Positions 6,382 to 9,915 of a stretch of DNA of 9,915 nucleotides are shown piece after piece. The DNA is from an uncultured Lachnospiraceae bacterium (GTDB lineage: Bacteria > Bacillota > Clostridia > Lachnospirales > Lachnospiraceae). A program made the position numbers and the translations under genes. The DNA lies in the NCBI GenBank assembly GCA_910589635.1, contig CAJUTD010000048.1:14386-24300 (forward strand). The letters are read 5' to 3'. The notes under the pieces were generated by a model. The model saw only the letters and a list, made by a program, of their open reading frames with translations, ran no database searches and was not told where the DNA came from. Within the stretch, counting starts at the first letter, position 1, and every line of letters begins with the position of its first letter.

Positions 6382-7635
6382 TCAGATGATTTTCGTGATT
6401 TCTAAGTCTGGATGATCCAGCATGTCGATGACAGAGCCGTCGTTCATCTGAATCATGGGTCTTGTCAGGTGCTTGGAGTTAATCATAACGATATTTGCGC
6501 TCTGTCCATTATTTAGAAGGATCCGATTGTGTTGGTAAGTAGTAGCAATTCTGTTTAAAAAGGTCAGTATATATTTCGGATGGTACTTTGACAGGCCATC
6601 CTTCTCGAACATGCTGATTGCCTGGAACGGGCACAGCGGCGGACGATAGGAGCGTGCAGCGGTAGTTGCGTCATAAACGTCTGCGATTGCGACAATCGCT
6701 GCAAAATCATCTATGGTGTCACCCGGAATCTTCTGGGGGTAACCGGAACCGTCCCAACGTTCATGGTGCTGTAAGGCTGCTTTTTTAATCCTTTCATCAA
6801 TCGGCTGGTGCTTTAGCAGCTTATAACTGAACAGCGGATGCTGTTGAATCATTGCAAATTCTTCGTCTGTATATTTATCAGGCTTATTTAAGATTTCATC
6901 TGGTATGGAAATTTTGCCGATATCATGGAACAATCCGCATAGAGTTAAAATATCACGTTCGTTATCGTCAAGTTTCAGCCATTTTCCCATCATCCTGGAG
7001 ATAAGCGCAACATTCAGGCAATGTGCGTAAACACTGTCGTCATCCTGGCGCATATTATGTAGCTTGTCAAATAACGCTACGGTGGTCCTGCATGAGGCTA
7101 TCAGTTCCGTAAAATCATTTAAAATCTGGCGGAAATCAAGAGGGGCTTCCGGTGTTTTAATGACAGCGTCAAAGATTTCTTTGATGGAGTTTATTTCTTT
7201 ATTATATGTAACCTGAAATTCTAAAAATTCCGGCTGTGATTTTACTTTCTGAGAATAGAAAGCATTGGAGGTCAGGCTGTTAAGGGCGCCCGACTGTAAT
7301 TTTTGAGTGAGGGCCGCCTGCAATGCGCTGCTCTCCTGCTCAGGAGAAGTATGTTTAGATGCTGTCTGTGATGCCGTTTTATCTTCCTGTGTGGAATCTG
7401 CGGAAGGAGCCTGTACAGCTTCTCCACTTCCGTCTTGCGGGGAAGATTCAGCATCTTCCTGCACGGTGCCTGCATTTTTGACGGTTACATTATAGATACT
7501 GTAAAAAGAAAGGCGGGAAATCAGTTCTGGGGTGAGTACAGTTTCCTCTTCCATAACCAATTGTCCACGATTGGTATAGATTGCTTCTGCAACAATCATT
7601 CCTGGCTCTAAATCTCTAATTGGTAAATTTTTCAT
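6382..7635 (-). CDS. HD-GYP domain protein, probable cyclic-di-GMP phosphodiesterase
   Basis: HD-GYP enzymes hydrolyse cyclic-di-GMP and so favour motility over sessile growth. The start at 7635 is preferred to the ATG at 7641, because GGGAG lies 7 nt before 7635 but only 1 nt before 7641. The protein is then 417 residues. An N-terminal domain (about 1-55) with LEPGMIVAEAIYTNRGQLV resembles the small domain often placed before HD-GYP. It is followed by a Ser/Glu/Gln/Ala-rich, likely disordered linker (about 58-105) and an HD-GYP core (about 190-370). Motifs are intact: His205 in YAHCLN, HDIGK (His237, Asp238), QHP (His266), HHERWDGSGYP (290-300) and ADVYDA (Asp319). A C-terminal tail of about 50 residues follows. 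There is no receiver domain and no membrane segment, so the protein is cytoplasmic and its input signal is unclear. Activity against cyclic-di-GMP is inferred. Confidence 0.93.
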   Translation of the reverse strand: MKNLPIRDLEPGMIVAEAIYTNRGQLVMEEETVLTPELISRLSFYSIYNVTVKNAGTVQEDAESSPQDGSGEAVQAPSADSTQEDKTASQTASKHTSPEQESSALQAALTQKLQSGALNSLTSNAFYSQKVKSQPEFLEFQVTYNKEINSIKEIFDAVIKTPEAPLDFRQILNDFTELIASCRTTVALFDKLHNMRQDDDSVYAHCLNVALISRMMGKWLKLDDNERDILTLCGLFHDIGKISIPDEILNKPDKYTDEEFAMIQQHPLFSYKLLKHQPIDERIKKAALQHHERWDGSGYPQKIPGDTIDDFAAIVAIADVYDATTAARSYRPPLCPFQAISMFEKDGLSKYHPKYILTFLNRIATTYQHNRILLNNGQSANIVMINSKHLTRPMIQMNDGSVIDMLDHPDLEITKII

Positions 7636-7917
7636 TTTCATTCTCCCTGTATTGGATATAAATTTCGTAACTTATATTTGCATTGGGTATTTAAAGCTTA
7701 ATCATTAAAAATATGGAAAATAGTATAAACTCTCGATAATAAGTATAAAAACAAACACAGAATTTGTCAATAAATAAATTTTACCTGTTTATTCGTAGGG
7801 GAACACAATATGTGCAAAAAAGTCTGATTTCTATATTTAATTATAGGATTAGGGTGCCAAGCTCCCGTATAAGTGAGCAGTACCTCTGCCTGACGCTTGA
7901 AAATTTTGGCTACATGG
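7636..7917. other. AT-rich divergent intergenic region, no gene seen
   Basis: This part of the 421-bp gap holds the 5' leader and promoter of the HD-GYP gene. The stretch from about 7772 to 7917 has no recognisable gene. The leader (about 100 nt) is AT-rich and shows no pairing pattern or conserved core that I recognise as a cyclic-di-GMP riboswitch. Short open frames of 67-69 codons across this region on both strands lack convincing ribosome binding sites and are not called. Confidence 0.55.
7742..7770 (-). promoter_or_regulatory. Promoter of the HD-GYP gene
   Basis: On the minus strand a perfect TTGACA (plus-strand 7765-7770) is followed after 17 nt by TATACT (plus-strand 7742-7747). Transcription would start near 7735, leaving a leader of about 100 nt before the ATG at 7635. 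Confidence 0.78.
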
Positions 7918-7992
7918 TATTGATTTCCGTGTACAATGGCAGTATTGATTTCCGTGCACAATGGCAGCATTGATTTCCGTGCACAATGGCAG
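7918..7992 (+). repeat. Three tandem 25-bp direct repeats upstream of marR
   Basis: Units are 7918-7942, 7943-7967 and 7968-7992, head to tail with no spacer. Each reads [T/C]ATTGATTTCCGTG, then [T/C]A, then CAATGGCAG. Units 2 and 3 differ only at their first base, and unit 1 differs from unit 2 at one base (GTAC for GCAC). Each unit contains an inverted pair, [T/C]ATTG-N11-CAATG. The 25-bp period (about 2.5 helical turns) puts successive units on opposite faces. The array ends 2 bp before the promoter palindrome. It may be a regulator-binding array or a relic of an insertion-sequence end. IS21-family elements carry repeated motifs near their ends, but no transposase is present. Confidence 0.9.
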
Positions 7993-7994
7993 GG

Positions 7995-8016
7995 TTATTG
8001 ACTTTTGTGTCAATAA
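7995..8016 (+). promoter_or_regulatory. Palindromic operator at the marR promoter
   Basis: TTATTGAC-N6-GTCAATAA is a perfect 8-bp inverted repeat covering the -35 element of the marR promoter. MarR dimers typically bind such 16-22 bp palindromes and block their own promoters, so autorepression is likely. Part of it (7996-8014) aligns with the 25-bp repeat unit as TATTGAyTTyyGTGT then CAAT with one base missing, so it may be a diverged fourth copy. Confidence 0.72.
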
Positions 8017-8026
8017 GTGATATATT
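7998..8026 (+). promoter_or_regulatory. Promoter of the marR-citrate synthase operon
   Basis: TTGACT (7998-8003), a 17-nt spacer and TATATT (8021-8026) preceded by TGA (8018-8020), an extended -10. Transcription would begin near 8033. The -35 lies inside the palindromic operator, so a bound repressor would exclude RNA polymerase. Confidence 0.75.
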
Positions 8027-8056
8027 GGTTTAAAATTAAACTATGGGGTGGAACCG

Positions 8057-8521
8057 ATGGACTGGATGTTGGAAGGTCTTTTGCAGGGTACACAATTCCA
8101 GAAGTTGTATAACCAACGGATTGAAACTTTGCGTCAGGAATACGATCTCAGAAAAGTCGATATTGATATTTTATATTTTCTCTTCAAATCTGGAGAACAT
8201 AATACGCCAAAGGATATCAGTAGACTCAATTTGTTTAATAAAGGGCATATTTCTCAGTCAATTGGCAGGATGGAGCATCAACAGCTAATTTATTCCGTTC
8301 AGGACCAAGATGATAGGAGATGTATGCATATTATGCTCACCGAAAAAGCGGTGGAGGTTGTGGAAGAGATTACCGCACTCCGCAAGCAGATGTATAATAT
8401 TATTCTGAAAGGCGTAACGCCGGAGGAGCAGGATGTTTTGCTCAAGGTGTCCAGGAAAGTCAATGAAAACATTAAAGAAGCACTTGAACAGCAGGTTCGG
8501 TGCAAAGAAGTTAGGAGGTAA
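8057..8521 (+). CDS. MarR-family winged-helix transcriptional regulator
   Basis: This is a dimeric DNA-binding regulator that probably represses its own operon and releases DNA on binding a small ligand. From ATG 8057 it is 154 residues, normal for MarR. The start follows GGTGG at 8047-8051. A GTG at 8048 would add three residues but lacks a good ribosome binding site. An N-terminal dimerisation helix (about 1-30) leads into the winged helix. The recognition helix is about 61-78 (NKGHISQSIGRMEHQQLI), and the wing carries DQDDRRCMHIMLT (84-96), matching the MarR D-x-R ... LT signature. C-terminal helices (about 97-150) complete the dimer interface. The stop overlaps the AGGAGG (8513-8518) of citrate synthase, so the two genes are co-transcribed and probably translationally linked. 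The ligand is unknown; no Cys pair typical of oxidant-sensing OhrR proteins stands out. Confidence 0.92.
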   Translation: MDWMLEGLLQGTQFQKLYNQRIETLRQEYDLRKVDIDILYFLFKSGEHNTPKDISRLNLFNKGHISQSIGRMEHQQLIYSVQDQDDRRCMHIMLTEKAVEVVEEITALRKQMYNIILKGVTPEEQDVLLKVSRKVNENIKEALEQQVRCKEVRR

Positions 8522-8524
8522 TAT

Positions 8525-9883
8525 ATGCGAAATGAAGACGAATTAATGAATTATGCCATAAAGCAAGAAGCAATTTGCAGAAAGAATGACAGTATCTCGG
8601 ATAAATTGTTTGAGGAATATGGGGTAAACCGTGGATTGCGCGACATGAATGGAAAAGGAGTTCTTACCGGACTTACAAATATTTCTAAGATTGTCTCATT
8701 CAAAAATGTGGATGGTGTGCAGTCTCCCTGTGATGGTGAGCTTTGGTACCGCGGGTATAATGTGCACAGCTTAGTGCGCAAGATAGGAGATAATGGTTTC
8801 GGGTTTGAAAAAATCGCTTATCTTCTGTTGTTTGGGGAGATGCCTTCGGAAGATGAGTTGAAGGAGTTTTGCAAGATTATGGCGCAGAGCCGGACGCTTC
8901 CGACCAACTTTACCCGGGACGTTATTATGAAAGCGCCTACAAAGGATATTATGAATTCCATGACAAGGAGCATTCTTACCTTGGGTTCTTATGACAGCCA
9001 GTTGAATTCTCCGGAAATTGTCACAAACAGCCTCAGGCAGTGTATGGAGCTGATAAGTATTTTCCCGATGCTTGCCGTGTATGGCTATCACGCATATAAC
9101 CATTATGAGAATGATGACAGTATGTATATCCACAGGCCGGAGCCGGGACTCTCGACAGCAGAAAATCTTCTGATGATGCTGCGTCCGAATAAGCATTACA
9201 GCCGCCTGGAGGCAAAAGTGCTGGATGTGGCGTTAATTCTGCATATGGAGCATGGCGGTGGAAACAATTCTACTTTTACGACAAGGGTGGTTACGTCTTC
9301 CGGTTCCGATACTTACTCGACAATTGCAGCGGCTATGTCTTCCCTCAAAGGGCCGAAACATGGCGGTGCAAACGTTAAGGTAATGGAGATGATGGCGAAC
9401 ATCAAGGAAAACATCAAAGATGTCCATGATGAGGAAGAGATTGAGGCATATCTTGCGAAAATCCTTGCTGGGGAGGTGTTCGACCATAAGGGCTTGATTT
9501 ATGGTATGGGCCATGCGGTCTATTCCCTTTCCGACCCCAGGGAGCGTGTTTTTAAGGGGTATGTGGAGCGGCTTGCCGTTGCCAAAGACCGTGAGGATGA
9601 TATGCTGCTTTATAATACGATAGAAAAATTAGCGCCCAAGCTGATTGCCGGGGAGCGCAAAATTTTTAAGGGTGTAAGTCCTAATGTAGACTTCTACAGT
9701 GGATTTGTGTATGAGATGATGGGAATTCCCATGGAGTTGTATACAGCTATCTTCGCGATTGCCCGCATCGTCGGTTGGAGCGCACATCGTATGGAGGAAT
9801 TGATTGGAACGAGCAAGATTATCCGTCCGGCTTATATGAGCGTGATGGAAGAAAAAGAATGTTTGAGTTTCCGCAAACTGTAA
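8525..9883 (+). CDS. gltA: Citrate synthase (citrate/2-methylcitrate synthase family)
   Basis: This enzyme condenses acetyl-CoA with oxaloacetate to citrate in the cytoplasm. In clostridia with an incomplete TCA cycle this mainly supplies 2-oxoglutarate and glutamate. The 452-residue length is somewhat greater than the 370-430 of many bacterial enzymes, with an N-terminal region of about 45 residues before the core. Catalytic residues match the pig heart enzyme: His243 in LHMEHGGGNNSTF (pig His274), His330 in GMGHAVYSLSDPRE (His320) and Asp389 in PNVDFYSG (Asp375). GPKHGGAN (276-283) is the conserved substrate-site block. The ATG at 8525 has AGGAGG 6 nt upstream, inside the end of marR. No aconitase or isocitrate dehydrogenase gene is seen before the window ends 32 bp later, so whether they follow is unknown. 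Propionyl-CoA use (2-methylcitrate synthase) cannot be excluded, but no prp genes are visible. Confidence 0.95.
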   Translation: MRNEDELMNYAIKQEAICRKNDSISDKLFEEYGVNRGLRDMNGKGVLTGLTNISKIVSFKNVDGVQSPCDGELWYRGYNVHSLVRKIGDNGFGFEKIAYLLLFGEMPSEDELKEFCKIMAQSRTLPTNFTRDVIMKAPTKDIMNSMTRSILTLGSYDSQLNSPEIVTNSLRQCMELISIFPMLAVYGYHAYNHYENDDSMYIHRPEPGLSTAENLLMMLRPNKHYSRLEAKVLDVALILHMEHGGGNNSTFTTRVVTSSGSDTYSTIAAAMSSLKGPKHGGANVKVMEMMANIKENIKDVHDEEEIEAYLAKILAGEVFDHKGLIYGMGHAVYSLSDPRERVFKGYVERLAVAKDREDDMLLYNTIEKLAPKLIAGERKIFKGVSPNVDFYSGFVYEMMGIPMELYTAIFAIARIVGWSAHRMEELIGTSKIIRPAYMSVMEEKECLSFRKL

Positions 9884-9915
9884 TTGAAAAATAAATATAT
9901 CAAGCCAAAGTGCCA

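Noticed and set aside
7636..7735. Cyclic-di-GMP riboswitch in the leader of the HD-GYP gene
   Set aside because: A leader of about 100 nt before a cyclic-di-GMP enzyme made this attractive, but the sequence is AT-rich, with no recognisable GEMM core or strong paired stem.
7767..7973. Small protein genes of 67-69 codons on both strands across the repeat region
   Set aside because: They lack good ribosome binding sites, overlap each other and the promoter of the HD-GYP gene, and part of each is just the translated 25-bp repeat.
7918..7992. Short CRISPR array
   Set aside because: The three 25-bp units abut each other with no spacers, and no cas gene is present. This is a tandem repeat, not CRISPR.
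8043..8288. Alternative 81-codon gene starting at ATG 8043
   Set aside because: It is out of frame with, and inside, the MarR gene, which has clear family motifs. Its product has no recognisable features.
8771..9196. 141-codon antisense open frame inside citrate synthase
   Set aside because: It lies wholly opposite conserved citrate synthase sequence and encodes no recognisable domain.

Overview
The window looks like chromosome from a gut Firmicute of the class Clostridia, most likely Lachnospiraceae. This is inferred from the low-to-moderate GC content, strong AGGAGG-type ribosome binding sites, consensus sigma-A promoters, a GH2 beta-glucuronidase of the gut-clostridial type, and a 450-residue citrate synthase. 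I could run no database search, so genus is not assigned. There are seven essentially complete genes plus the last codons of an eighth.

Layout. Positions 1-28 hold the tail of an upstream gene whose stop overlaps the murF start (ATGA), which fits a ddl-murF cell-wall operon. murF (25-1416, +) runs into a convergent 1-acyl-glycerol-3-phosphate acyltransferase gene (1391-2128, -), and the two share 26 bp at their 3' ends. A small lipoprotein with a PrcB-like C-terminal region follows (2253-2678, +). A 324-bp gap with up to three promoter-like elements and repeated TTTGTCA/TGACAAA motifs leads into murA (3003-4295, +). Next is a beta-glucuronidase gene (4457-6283, +) with its own leader. A long, probably bidirectional, terminator hairpin (6304-6364) separates it from a convergent HD-GYP phosphodiesterase gene (6382-7635, -), which has a consensus promoter.

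The last block starts with a 421-bp divergent intergenic region. It contains three tandem 25-bp repeats and a perfect 8-6-8 palindrome lying across the -35 of a strong promoter. That promoter drives a MarR-family regulator (8057-8521, +) and, 3 bp downstream, citrate synthase (8525-9883, +). The palindrome aligns with the 25-bp repeats as a diverged fourth copy.

How the genes fit together. murF and murA are the last cytoplasmic and the first committed steps of peptidoglycan precursor synthesis, but they sit in separate units. The acyltransferase serves membrane phospholipid synthesis, the glucuronidase scavenges host or dietary glucuronides, and the HD-GYP protein probably lowers cyclic-di-GMP. 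The marR-citrate synthase pair with its repeat/operator region is the most interesting unit. It looks like an autoregulated two-gene operon in which a MarR protein controls carbon entry into citrate. I see no defence system, CRISPR array, tRNA, rRNA or complete mobile element, and nothing that clearly counts as a wholly new system.
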